The notes under the pieces: generated by a model
The model's input: only the letters and a program-made list of their open reading frames with translations
Told to the model about the DNA's origin: nothing
The model's database searches: none
Assembly (NCBI RefSeq): GCF_007954585.1
Contig: NZ_CP042382.1
Location: 3,100,001 to 3,164,000, forward strand
DNA from: Pistricoccus aurantiacus
GTDB taxonomy: Bacteria > Pseudomonadota > Gammaproteobacteria > Pseudomonadales > Halomonadaceae
Direction: 5' to 3'
DNA length: 64,000 nt
Position numbers and translations under genes: made by a program
Shown: in pieces, positions 55,233-63,095 of the stretch
How the letters are laid out: the number at the start of each line of letters is the position of its first letter
Numbering within the stretch: the stretch's first letter is position 1

Positions 55233-56291
55233 ATGCAACTGCCTGTTTCATCATCGCAGCAGGGCACTCCCCCGGAAGTCGTCGTCATCACCGGGGCCAG
55301 CGCCGGGCTGGGCCGCGCCACCGCTCGGGAATTCGCCCGTCACGGCGCCCATATCGGGCTGATCGCCCGCAACCGGGAGCGCCTGGAAACGGCCAAGGCA
55401 GAAGTGGAATCCTTGGGCGGCCGGGCCATCATCATCAGCGCCGATGTGGCGGACGCGGAGCAGATCGACCAAGCGGCAGAGCGGATCGAGGACGAACTCG
55501 GCCCCATCGATATCTGGGTCAACGGCGCCATGACCACGGTGTTCTCGCCGTTTCACAATATAAGCCCGGAGGAGTTTCGCCGGGTCACCGAAGTCACCTA
55601 CCTGGGCAACGTGCACGGCACCATGGCAGCGCTCAAGCGCATGCGCCAGCGAGACCGCGGTACCATCGTGCAGGTCGGTTCCGCCCTGGCCTATCGTCCG
55701 GTACCGCTGCAGACCGCCTACTGCGGCGCCAAGCACGCCATCAAGGGCTACACGGAAGGTCTGCGCAGCGAACTGCTCAGCGAGGGAAGTCGGGTCCACG
55801 TGACCATCGTCGAGATGCCCGGGTTGAACACGCCCCAGTTCGACTGGTGCCGAAGCCATTTGCCCAAACGCGCCCGCCCCGTGGCGCCGGTCTATCAGCC
55901 GGAGGTGGGGGCGCGCGCCATCTACTGGGCGGCGCATCATCGACGCCGCCAGCTCTATGTAGGCATTTCCTCGGTGCTGAGCATCTGGGGCAACAAGCTG
56001 TTTCCGGGACTGATGGATCGCTACCTGGCGCGCACCGCGGTGAGCGGCCAGCAGACCCATGAGCACGCCGACCCGGATCGGCCGGACAACCTCTGGCACA
56101 GCGTCGACGGCGATCCCGGCGCCCGGGGCCGTTTCAGCAACGAGGCGGTCACCAACAGCTCTCAGCTCTGGATGGCCACCCATCGCGACCAGGTGGGTCT
56201 CGTCGCCGGGGTTGTCCTGCTGGTGGGCGCCAGCCTGCTGGGCGGCAATAAAAAGCGCCAGCCACGGCGACTGCCGCGCCGGCTGCGCTAA
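55233..56291 (+). CDS. Short-chain dehydrogenase/reductase with C-terminal membrane helix
   Basis: A 352-residue SDR. The cofactor loop TGASAGLG is at residues 20-27. Asn98 is in IDIWVNGAM, Ser150 in VQVGSALAY, and Tyr163 and Lys167 are in YCGAKHAIKG, a complete catalytic set. Beyond the usual SDR length there are about 100 more residues, ending in a hydrophobic segment (about 320-337, VGLVAGVVLLVGASLLGG) and the basic tail NKKRQPRRLPRRLR. AAGGAGG precedes the ATG. The substrate is unknown; in context a sugar or polyol alcohol is plausible. Confidence 0.87.
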   Translation: MQLPVSSSQQGTPPEVVVITGASAGLGRATAREFARHGAHIGLIARNRERLETAKAEVESLGGRAIIISADVADAEQIDQAAERIEDELGPIDIWVNGAMTTVFSPFHNISPEEFRRVTEVTYLGNVHGTMAALKRMRQRDRGTIVQVGSALAYRPVPLQTAYCGAKHAIKGYTEGLRSELLSEGSRVHVTIVEMPGLNTPQFDWCRSHLPKRARPVAPVYQPEVGARAIYWAAHHRRRQLYVGISSVLSIWGNKLFPGLMDRYLARTAVSGQQTHEHADPDRPDNLWHSVDGDPGARGRFSNEAVTNSSQLWMATHRDQVGLVAGVVLLVGASLLGGNKKRQPRRLPRRLR

Positions 56292-56301
56292 GGAGAACGT
56301 C

Positions 56302-56679
56302 ATGACGAAGACCATCGGCCACACCTGTTGGGCCATCGCCGAGGGCCATATTCCGGGTCGGAGCAACGGCCCCGAACCGCAGATGACCAGTCACGAAACC
56401 GCCTGCATCCTCAATGCGGGGGATCGAACCGCTCGGGTGCGTATCACCCTCTACTTCGCCAACCGTGAGCCGGTGGGACCTTATGAAGTCGAGGTGCCCG
56501 CCCGGCGTACCCGGCACCTGCGCTTCAACGACCTCGAGAACCCGGCACCGGTACCCCGAGACACGGACTACGCCAGCGTCATCGAAGCCGACGTGCCCAT
56601 CGTGGTGCAGCATAGCCGGCTCGATTCACGACAGAGCGAACTGGCGCTGCTGAGCACCATGGCTTTTCCGGTGAGCTGA
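56302..56679 (+). CDS. Anabaena sensory rhodopsin transducer (ASRT) family protein
   Basis: A 125-residue soluble beta-sandwich protein. It closely matches the ASRT sequence as I remember it: IGHTCWAIAEGHIPG, NGPEPQMTSHETACILNAGD, EPVGPYEVEVPARRTRHLRF and PIVVQHSRLDSRQSELALLS are all conserved. ASRT was found as the partner of a cyanobacterial rhodopsin, but most homologues occur without one. Comparative work has proposed that the domain binds small molecules such as sugars. No rhodopsin or retinal gene is in this window. AAGGAGAA precedes the ATG, 10 bases after the SDR gene. It closes the cluster. Confidence 0.9.
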   Translation: MTKTIGHTCWAIAEGHIPGRSNGPEPQMTSHETACILNAGDRTARVRITLYFANREPVGPYEVEVPARRTRHLRFNDLENPAPVPRDTDYASVIEADVPIVVQHSRLDSRQSELALLSTMAFPVS

Positions 56680-56694
56680 GTTGGCGGTACCGAT

Positions 56695-57216
56695 TCAGAA
56701 AACTCGCCTCAACGTGCCCCGGTCGCGCCGCCACTGGCCCAGCAAGGAAGCCTGGGTCTTGGCTTCCTGGAGTATTCGTCCCTGGTTCCTGGACTGCCTG
56801 ATGAAGCTCGTCAGCAGCGTATCCAGTTCACTGGTATCGCTGTTTGCCTTCAATTATTCATAGAACCCCTGGGTCGCGTACTCATACTGCCAGGCCTTTT
56901 CCAGCACATTTACCGCCATGGTCGCGTCGATCACGAAAAAATGCCTGTGACTTCGAACCTTCGATCGAACCGCAGATTCCGGTAAAGACTCCCTGGTACA
57001 TGGCCGGTATTTCTCCACTTGCGCCAGGGACGTGATTCTGGCTTCGCTTTCCATGGCCAACTCTTTTATGAGTCGACTGATATCAAGATCAAAGGGGAGA
57101 AATCCAATCGATATATCCTAATATAAACTCATCCTTTCCATTTCTTTTTTATTAGAATTCTGAAGAACTTCATGCTTGGTTAAGCTCATCTTTTTAAGCT
57201 TGGTTTCCGCAGTCAT
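56695..57216 (-). pseudogene. Broken paralogue of the helical protein gene at 57501-58028 (two in-frame stops)
   Basis: Reading the minus strand from ATG 57216 (GGAG 9 bases upstream) to TGA 56695 gives 173 codons in one frame with no indel. Codon 33 is TAG (57118-57120) and codon 121 is TAA (56864-56866). The product aligns end to end with the intact neighbour: GFLPFDLDISRLIKELA against RFLPFNVGISRLMKELA, RHFFVIDATMAV against RHFFVIDSNMAM, and LLGQWRRDRGTLRR against LLGQWRRDQGMLRR. The stop at codon 33 replaces a Gln codon of the paralogue. It is convergent with the ASRT gene, 15 bases away. Confidence 0.88.
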
Positions 57217-57406
57217 GACTTTTATCTCCAGAAAACCAATATTTATGATTCTTTAAATACTGGAATTTCTAATAAGTGGTCGCTGAGAATATAAGTCATA
57301 CTCTTTTTCTTCTGTACGCCAGCCAACATAAAAATATCTATTTACTAATCGTACACAAAAGACACAATTACTCGGACAGCTCAAAATCGTTCATAGTATA
57401 TTGATC

Positions 57407-57420
57407 CTGATTTACATCAA
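57407..57420. promoter_or_regulatory. FNR/ANR-like box upstream of the pseudogene
   Basis: On the minus strand TTGATGTAAATCAG matches TTGAT-N4-ATCAA at 9 of 10 fixed positions. It lies about 190 bases before the pseudogene start, with a TATACT sequence (57395-57400) close by. Confidence 0.5.
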
Positions 57421-57500
57421 TTTTCTGTTGAGGCATAGCGAAACCAACCAATACAAATCATTGATTAGATAATCAAGTAGGGTGGAAAGGGTCTTTCTTT

Positions 57501-58028
57501 TTAAACGATCCTTCGCAACATGCCTTGGTCTCTGCGCCACTGTCCGAGCAGAAACGCCTGATCTTTACACTCTTGCACGATATTGGCCTGCTGCCTGGCC
57601 TGCTTGATGAAACCTTCCAGCATGGCGTCCAAGGCAAGTATCGTATTCCTTGACCTGAGGCCTTGATAGAAACCTTGCGCCTCATATTCGCATTGCCAGG
57701 CTTGCTCAAGAATAGCCATCGCCATGTTGCTATCGATGACAAAGAAATGTCGAGAATGGCTTTCGCTCTTTCCGGATGAGCTACAGGGCTGCTCGAAGTC
57801 TGGATGCTGATCGGCCAAGTCTTGTCCTACCCGCGTCAGCGCTTGCAGTCTTCCCACACTCTCGTTCGCCAACTCTTTCATGAGTCGGCTGATCCCGACG
57901 TTGAACGGAAGAAAACGCAGGGTCAACTGCTGATAATATTCTATCCTTTCATGCTCCTTGTCTCTGGAGAGTTGAATGAGCTTCGCCTCCATTAATGGAT
58001 GCGCATGTCTTCGATCGTCAACGTTCAT
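57501..58028 (-). CDS. Uncharacterised helical protein, possible four-helix (ferritin-like) fold
   Basis: A 175-residue protein that I do not recognise. It is predicted to be nearly all helical, with no signal peptide or membrane segment. Blocks shared with the broken paralogue are FLPFNVGISRLMKELANES, RHFFVIDSNMA, EQAWQCEYEAQGFY and LLGQWRRDQG. The spacing of Glu, Tyr and His residues (HERIEYYQQL, KELANES, SRHFFVID, QCEYEAQGFYQ) would suit a four-helix bundle, but metal ligands cannot be assigned. AAGGAAAG precedes the ATG at 58028. It sits in AT-rich DNA with an FNR-like box upstream, so oxygen-responsive expression is plausible. Confidence 0.75.
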   Translation of the reverse strand: MNVDDRRHAHPLMEAKLIQLSRDKEHERIEYYQQLTLRFLPFNVGISRLMKELANESVGRLQALTRVGQDLADQHPDFEQPCSSSGKSESHSRHFFVIDSNMAMAILEQAWQCEYEAQGFYQGLRSRNTILALDAMLEGFIKQARQQANIVQECKDQAFLLGQWRRDQGMLRRIV

Positions 58029-58158
58029 CAACTTTCCTTGCCATTACAGCATTAACGGTTATAAGCAAAGTTCACTAAAGAATAGTCAACAAGATAGTAT
58101 GTTCGCCATCTCGGTCAAGTTGGCGCATCAGCAATATAATAAAAAATAAAACAAAACT

Positions 58159-58172
58159 TTGATCCAGATTAA
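58159..58172. promoter_or_regulatory. FNR/ANR-like box upstream of the helical protein gene
   Basis: TTGATCCAGATTAA matches TTGAT-N4-ATCAA at 9 of 10 positions. On the minus strand a -10-like TATATT lies at 58138-58133. That puts the box centre about 40 bases before the predicted start, close to the -41.5 position of class II FNR-activated promoters. Confidence 0.55.
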
Positions 58173-58412
58173 AGAGTAGAAACAACTCTTCCACTGTATA
58201 TTTAGCGTTTAAATCCAATAAAATTATTAAAATCAATATAATGTGAGATCAAAACTAATTATTTTGTTCGATAAGAACAAGAAAAACACTTAATGATAAT
58301 TAAAAATTTAATGCTAAGCATTAGTGATTATTGAATTAAATAGGATGTTTAAAAATTAATTAGCCGTCACCAACTATCATGATTTATATCTTTTTGCTTA
58401 TTTGCTCTCGTG

Positions 58413-58428
58413 ATTAACTCTTGTTAAT
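58413..58428. promoter_or_regulatory. Inverted repeat at the RNA-candidate promoter, possible operator
   Basis: ATTAAC-TCTT-GTTAAT is a perfect 6-bp inverted repeat with a 4-base spacer. It overlaps or abuts the predicted -35 element. The binding protein is unknown, and the site does not match the usual GacA box. Confidence 0.4.
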
Positions 58429-58454
58429 GACCGCTAGACTACTAAAGGTCTAAT
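58427..58454 (+). promoter_or_regulatory. Candidate promoter of the intergenic RNA
   Basis: ATGACC (58427-58432), 16 bases, then TCTAAT (58449-58454). Four and five of six positions match the sigma-70 elements. The start would fall at about 58461, at the base of the long closing stem. Confidence 0.45.
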
Positions 58455-58459
58455 TTATC

Positions 58460-58560
58460 CATGCGGTAGCCGTTAAGGCAGGAAGCCTTGAAACAGGATT
58501 TCGCTAAGCCACAGGGATTGACAAGGAATGTTTGCAGCGGCCGGCTACCGCACCTTTTTC
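58460..58560 (+). ncRNA. Candidate CsrA/RsmA-binding small RNA
   Basis: An 11-bp perfect stem joins 58462-58472 to 58542-58552 and is followed by CCTTTTT, as at a terminator. Inside are four GGA motifs. One is in the loop of AAGGC-AGGAA-GCCTT (58475-58489). One is in GAAA-CAGGA-TTTC (58490-58502). One is in CACAGGGATTG. One is in ACA-AGGAA-TGT (58521-58531). GGA in short hairpin loops is the hallmark of RNAs that sequester CsrA/RsmA. There is no open frame and no plus-strand gene downstream. The closed outline differs from RsmY/RsmZ, so this is a candidate only. Confidence 0.55.
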
Positions 58561-58635
58561 TCCACGCCGGCAATGTCATTCCTGAGCAACGAACGCGGAA
58601 AAATCTGACCAGCCTTTTTTTGTTCGACTAATCGT

Positions 58636-59391
58636 CTAACCCTTACCACATACCGTGCAATAAGGATCGCGGGGCACCTGGTAACGCCGCCATTCGCCGC
58701 TCAAGCCATCGAAGGTGGCAAGCCCTTGATGAGGTTTGCCGGCACCGCTCAATAGCTTGATCGCTTCCATGGCCTGAAAGCTGCCGATCAGCCCGACCAG
58801 GGGCGCCACCACGCCGTTTTCCGCGCAGCTCAAGGCTTCGTCGTCATTGCCGTCGGCCGAGGGCGGATACAGGCAGGCATAGCAGGGGCACTGCGGATCC
58901 CGGGGATCGAACACCGCCAGTTGGCCGTTGAAGCGAATCGCCGCGCCGGACACCAGCGGCCTGCCGGCGTCACGGCAGGCCTGATTGATGGCGTAGCGGC
59001 TGGAGAAGCGGTCCGTGCAGTCCATGACCAGATCGGCTTTCGCCACCGCCCGGGCCATGCTTTCGCCCTGCAGATGATCCGTCAGAACGTCGACCCGAAT
59101 GCCCGGGTTGATCGCCAACGCCGCTTCCCGGGCGGAATCCGCCTTGTTGCGACCTAGATCCTTCTCACGATGGGCGATCTGGCGCTGCAGATTGGAAAGC
59201 TCCACCTCGTCCGCGTCCGCCAGGACGAGATGTCCTACCCCGGCGGCGGCCAGGTACAGCGCCACCGGCGAGCCCAGGCCGCCGGCGCCGACAATCAGCA
59301 CCCGGCTTGCCAGCAGCCGCTCCTGGCCCTCGATCTCGATCTGTTCGAGCATGATCTGGCGGCTGTAGCGCAGCAGCGCCTCGTCGTTCAT
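58636..59391 (-). CDS. moeB: MoeB/ThiF-family adenylyltransferase
   Basis: E1-like enzyme that adenylates the C-terminus of a small sulfur-carrier protein (MoaD for molybdopterin, or ThiS). It has 251 residues from the ATG at 59391, with other in-frame ATGs at 59397 and 59418. Motifs: RYSRQIMLEQIEIEGQERLL, the nucleotide loop VLIVGAGGLGSPVALYLAAA, DADEVELSNLQRQ, DCTDRFSSRYAIN and zinc-binding CYAC and CTVC pairs. Its place after hemA-prfA-prmC matches moeB in gammaproteobacteria. The upstream gap holds a 16-bp tandem repeat. Confidence 0.9.
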   Translation of the reverse strand: MNDEALLRYSRQIMLEQIEIEGQERLLASRVLIVGAGGLGSPVALYLAAAGVGHLVLADADEVELSNLQRQIAHREKDLGRNKADSAREAALAINPGIRVDVLTDHLQGESMARAVAKADLVMDCTDRFSSRYAINQACRDAGRPLVSGAAIRFNGQLAVFDPRDPQCPCYACLYPPSADGNDDEALSCAENGVVAPLVGLIGSFQAMEAIKLLSGAGKPHQGLATFDGLSGEWRRYQVPRDPYCTVCGKG

Positions 59392-59424
59392 TGGCATGGC
59401 ATCGCTCACTTGTCGCAAGGCTCA

Positions 59425-59488
59425 CTTGTATCGAAACTATCTTGTATCGAAGCTATCTTGTATCGGAACTATCTTGTCTTGGAACTAT
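59425..59488. repeat. Four tandem copies of a 16-bp repeat across the prmC stop
   Basis: CTTGTATCGAAACTAT (59425-59440) is followed by copies at 59441-59456, 59457-59472 and 59473-59488 with one to three changes each. The prmC stop codon (59469-59471 on the minus strand) lies within the third copy, so the last codons of prmC are repeat-derived. The rest fills the prmC-moeB gap. Confidence 0.95.
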
Positions 59489-60356
59489 CGCTATCGAGCC
59501 TGGGGCCCGGCCAGCACCCTCGAGTCACTCGAGGCCGCCCCGCCAGATCCGCCAGGGTTTCCACCGCATCGTATCCCGCCGCTTCAATGGCTTGGCCCAG
59601 GCGCTCCCCCTGAGCGAAACCGTGCTCCAGCAGCAGCCAGCCGCCTTCCTTCAGGTAACGGCGCGCCTCACTTATCAGGTACTCCAGATCAAAGAAGCCG
59701 TCGTCCCCGGAGACCAGGGCGGAGCGGGGCTCGAAGCGCACATCGCCCTGGGTGAGATGCGGGTCGCTCTCGGCAATATAGGGCGGATTGGCGACTATCA
59801 GATCGAAACGTTGTCGGTGTCGAGGCTTCGCTTCCAGCGCGTCCAGCCAGTCGCTTTGCAGAAACACGACGTTCGCGATCTCCAGGCGCCTGGCGTTGTA
59901 TTGCGCCAGCTCTACTGCTTCCTGCGAGATATCCACTCCCATCGCTTGCCAGCCTGGCCGCTCGCTGGCGAAAGCCAGGGCAATGGCGCCGGTACCGGTG
60001 CCCAGATCGAGCAGCGCCCCCTCGGTAGCACCAGCCAGGGCCAGGGCCGCCTCTACCAGGGTTTCCGTATCCGGACGGGGAATCAAGGTTGATGGCCCGG
60101 TGGCCAGGCCCAGTCCCCAGAATTCCCGCTCACCGGTCAGGTAGGCCACCGGCTGGCCCTGGGCCCGGGCCGCCACCAGGGCCTCGAACCGTGCCCGCTG
60201 CCAAGGCCCGGCTTCCCGATCCCCCCAGGTATACAGCCAGCTGCGTTCGACCTTCAGCACATGGCACAGCAGCACTTCCGCGTCCCGCCGGGGGCTTGAG
60301 GAACCGCCTGCCTGAAGTCTCGCGCCGGCCCGGGCCAGCAGGGTATCCAGTTGCAT
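59469..60356 (-). CDS. prmC: Peptide chain release factor N5-glutamine methyltransferase PrmC
   Basis: Methylates the Gln of the GGQ motif in RF1 and RF2. It has 295 residues. An N-terminal helical domain comes first, then PVAYLTGEREFWGL, LIPRPDTETLVE, the SAM loop LLDLGTGTGAIALAF and the catalytic LIVANPPYIAESD. The C-terminal ten or so residues (LDSDSSKTR) are partly encoded by the tandem repeat and go beyond the usual end. It overlaps its substrate gene prfA by one base. Confidence 0.95.
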   Translation of the reverse strand: MQLDTLLARAGARLQAGGSSSPRRDAEVLLCHVLKVERSWLYTWGDREAGPWQRARFEALVAARAQGQPVAYLTGEREFWGLGLATGPSTLIPRPDTETLVEAALALAGATEGALLDLGTGTGAIALAFASERPGWQAMGVDISQEAVELAQYNARRLEIANVVFLQSDWLDALEAKPRHRQRFDLIVANPPYIAESDPHLTQGDVRFEPRSALVSGDDGFFDLEYLISEARRYLKEGGWLLLEHGFAQGERLGQAIEAAGYDAVETLADLAGRPRVTRGCWPGPRLDSDSSKTR

Positions 60357-61441
60357 CAGTGCTCCTGCAGAGCAGCAAGCTGGTCCGCCTGGTATTCCTG
60401 CAGCAAGGGCTCGATGACCTCGTCCAGCTCGCCGGCGACGATCTCGCTCAGCTTGTAGAGGGTCAGGTTGATGCGGTGATCCGTCAGCCGCCCCTGGGGA
60501 AAGTTGTAGGTACGAATGCGTTCACTGCGATCGCCGCTGCCCACCAGGGAACGCCGGGTATCTGCCTGAGTCTGGCGCTGGCTGTCCACGGCGTTCTGCT
60601 TGAGCCTGGCCGCCAGCAGCGACATGGCCTTGGCGCGGTTCTTGTGCTGGCTGCGCTCTTCCTGGCATTCCACCACCACCCCGGTGGGCAGGTGGGTGAT
60701 GCGGATCGCCGAATCCGTGGTGTTGACGTGCTGGCCGCCGGCGCCGCTGGAACGGAAGGTGTCCACCCGCAGGTCGTTGGTGTTGATGTCGATATCCCCC
60801 ACGTCGTCGACCTCCGGCATCACCGCCACGGTGCAGGCGGAGGTATGGATACGCCCCTGGGATTCCGTGGCAGGCACTCGCTGCACCCGATGAGCGCCGG
60901 ATTCGAACTTGAGCCGGGCATAGACTCCTTCACCCTTGATGCGCGAGATCAGCTCCTTGTAACCGCCGTGCTCCCCGTGGCTGGCGCTGACGATCTCCAC
61001 CTTCCAGCCGTGCTTTTCCGCATAGCGGGAATACATGCGAAACAGATCCCCGGCGAACAGCGCCGCCTCGTCGCCGCCGGTACCGGCGCGAACTTCAAGG
61101 AAAACGTTGCGCTTGTCGTCCGGATCCTTGGGCACCAAAAGGCGCTTCAATTCTTCCTCGATCCGTTCCTGTCGTTCCCGCCCTTCTTCGAGTTCCAGCT
61201 CCGCCAGTTCGCGCATGTCCGCGTCGCTATCCCCGGCGAGCTGTTCCGCGGTGGCGATATCGTCCTCCACCCGGCGATAGGCGCTCCAGCTGGCGACCAG
61301 CGGCTCCAGCTCCGCGTATTCCATGGAATACTCGCGAAAGCGCGCCTGATCGGCGATGGTGTCCGGGTCCGCGAGCAGGGCCGACAGCTCTTCGAAGCGT
61401 TCGGCCAGGGATTCCAGTCGCTGGCGCAGTGAGGCTTTCAT
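60356..61441 (-). CDS. prfA: Peptide chain release factor 1
   Basis: Class I release factor for UAA and UAG, 361 residues. The stop-codon-reading PAT tripeptide is in [20 protein letters not shown]. The GGQ is in [19 protein letters not shown]. It lies between hemA and prmC, the standard order. Confidence 0.98.
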   Translation of the reverse strand: MKASLRQRLESLAERFEELSALLADPDTIADQARFREYSMEYAELEPLVASWSAYRRVEDDIATAEQLAGDSDADMRELAELELEEGRERQERIEEELKRLLVPKDPDDKRNVFLEVRAGTGGDEAALFAGDLFRMYSRYAEKHGWKVEIVSASHGEHGGYKELISRIKGEGVYARLKFESGAHRVQRVPATESQGRIHTSACTVAVMPEVDDVGDIDINTNDLRVDTFRSSGAGGQHVNTTDSAIRITHLPTGVVVECQEERSQHKNRAKAMSLLAARLKQNAVDSQRQTQADTRRSLVGSGDRSERIRTYNFPQGRLTDHRINLTLYKLSEIVAGELDEVIEPLLQEYQADQLAALQEH

Positions 61442-61514
61442 CGAGACTCCTGGTGACTGAGTAAGAGGGATAAATTGAATTCTTGAGCGTCGAGCATCAC
61501 GGCGCTTATGCGAG

Positions 61515-62786
61515 TCACGAATCCCGGGAAGGCGCGGAAGGATCGAGCAGCAAGGCTTCCGCCGCTTTGATCAGATCCTGACGCTGGGCCCCGGAGGCCT
61601 CTCGCAGCTTGAGCGTCGGGCCATGCATCAGCTTGTTGGCCAGCTGTTTCGCCAGCCGCGAGACGACCTTTTCCGGATCCTCGCCTCGGGCCAGCTGAGC
61701 CAGGGCCTGCGCTTCGGACGCCGCCCGCAGTTCGTCTCCATAGCCGCGATAGCGGCGGATCAGATCACCGGCGCTGCGGATTCGTCGCTCGTGCTGCCAG
61801 TGCTCGACCCCCTGCTCGATCAGGGTTTCCGCTTGCTCTGCGGCCACCTGACGGTGGCGGCGGTTTTCCTCGATGACTTCCTGAAGGTCATCCACGGTAT
61901 ACAGGAAGACATCGCTCAACTCCCCCACCTGCGGCTCGATATCCCGGGGCACGGCGATATCCACCATGAACACCGGGCGATAGCGGCGCTTCTTGAGCGC
62001 ACGCTCCACCATGCCCTTGCCGAGAATCGGCAGCGGCGCCGCGGTGGAGGAAATCACGATATCCGCCTTGGCCAGGGCGTCCGGAATCTCGTCTAGGCTG
62101 ATGGCCTGGGCGTTGATGCTCCCGGCCACACGCTCCGCCCGCTCCCGGGTTCGATTGGCGACGATCAGGCTGCCGACCCCGGCGTCGAACAGATGCCGCG
62201 CTACCAGCTCGATGGTCTCTCCGGCGCCGATCAAGAGTGCGGTGGCGCGAGAGAAGTCATCGAAGATGTGGCTTGCCATACTGACCGCCGCGTAGGCCAC
62301 GGAGACCGGATTCTCGCCGATGGCGGTTTCCGTGCGTACCTGCTTGGCCACTGCGAAGGTATGCTGGAACAGCCGCTCGAGCTCTCCGCCGAGCCCTTTG
62401 TGCGTTCGCGCGAACTGATAGGCATCCTTGAGCTGGCCGAGAATCTGCGGCTCTCCCAGCACCATGGAATCCAGCCCCACGGCCACCCGCATCAGATGAC
62501 GCGCCGCCTCGCCTTCATGGTAGTGATAGGCACAGCGGGTCAGCTGTTCGATCCTCAAGTCATGGAAACGGCTCAGCCAGGCAAGCACCGGCTGCTCGCC
62601 GGCGTCATCGACCACGCAGTAGAGTTCGGTGCGGTTGCAGGTGGAAAGCACCGCCGCCTCGTGCACCACGCTGAGGGCGCGCAGCTCCGTCAGCGCCTTT
62701 TCCAGCTGTACCGGAGTAAAAGCCACCTGCTCGCGCACCTCCACGGTGGCGGTCTTGTGGTTGATGCCAAGGGCCAGAAGCGTCAT
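61515..62786 (-). CDS. hemA: Glutamyl-tRNA reductase
   Basis: First enzyme of the C5 pathway to tetrapyrroles, reducing glutamyl-tRNA to glutamate 1-semialdehyde. It has 423 residues. The start [20 protein letters not shown] at 62786 is the conserved N-terminus, so the longer frame to 62843 is not used. The catalytic Cys is in [28 protein letters not shown] and [16 protein letters not shown] (NADPH site) follow. A 6-bp hairpin (62822-62839) lies about 35 bases upstream. It heads hemA-prfA-prmC-moeB. Confidence 0.97.
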   Translation of the reverse strand: MTLLALGINHKTATVEVREQVAFTPVQLEKALTELRALSVVHEAAVLSTCNRTELYCVVDDAGEQPVLAWLSRFHDLRIEQLTRCAYHYHEGEAARHLMRVAVGLDSMVLGEPQILGQLKDAYQFARTHKGLGGELERLFQHTFAVAKQVRTETAIGENPVSVAYAAVSMASHIFDDFSRATALLIGAGETIELVARHLFDAGVGSLIVANRTRERAERVAGSINAQAISLDEIPDALAKADIVISSTAAPLPILGKGMVERALKKRRYRPVFMVDIAVPRDIEPQVGELSDVFLYTVDDLQEVIEENRRHRQVAAEQAETLIEQGVEHWQHERRIRSAGDLIRRYRGYGDELRAASEAQALAQLARGEDPEKVVSRLAKQLANKLMHGPTLKLREASGAQRQDLIKAAEALLLDPSAPSRDS

Positions 62787-63095
62787 GCAGTCAGGGTCAT
62801 CGCTGGAAATGGTTGAAAAAGAGGCGTTCTTGGACGCCTTCAATCAATCGGGATAGGCGTGCACATCACTGATGCGTCGATCGGGTATTGTATCGCCGCT
62901 GGGCAAGTCTATCCACCACGAGCATTAGCGTGAGAACATTCAGGCCGGGCGGGCCAAGAAACCCAAGGGATCAAGAAAAATATGGGGCCCCTGGAATCAC
63001 CTCGCCTATCCTATTCGCCTTGGTCTTCAAGACCGGCTTTGCCCCGGGGTGGCGAATCGTTATGCTGAGCCCTCGATCACCCAGATGAGACCACC
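62787..63095. other. Divergent intergenic region between hemA and the TPR lipoprotein gene
   Basis: The 309 bases hold a small hairpin near hemA (AGGCGT with ACGCCT at 62822-62839) and the promoter of the plus-strand gene. I see no further gene or RNA. Confidence 0.6.
63039..63066 (+). promoter_or_regulatory. Promoter of the TPR lipoprotein gene
   Basis: TTGCCC (63039-63044), 16 bases, then TATGCT (63061-63066). The start codon follows 30 bases later. Confidence 0.6.

Larger units (their letters stand above)
58040..58445. other. AT-rich intergenic region without a gene
   Basis: About 400 bases of DNA much richer in A and T than the rest of the window. I see no open frame with a ribosome-binding site and no insertion-sequence ends. 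It holds the promoter region of the gene at 57501-58028 on one side and the promoter of the RNA candidate on the other. Confidence 0.7.

Noticed and set aside
56854-57060. Separate small gene of 68 codons
   Set aside because: It is the middle part of the broken paralogue. Homology continues in frame on both sides of its two stops, and its TTG start has no support.
58460-58560. SRP RNA, 6S RNA or a known riboswitch
   Set aside because: The conserved SRP tetraloop region, the 6S open bubble and the riboswitch cores I know are absent, and no plus-strand gene follows that a riboswitch could control.
59425-59488. CRISPR array
   Set aside because: The 16-bp units abut without spacers, so it is a tandem repeat. 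No cas gene is present.
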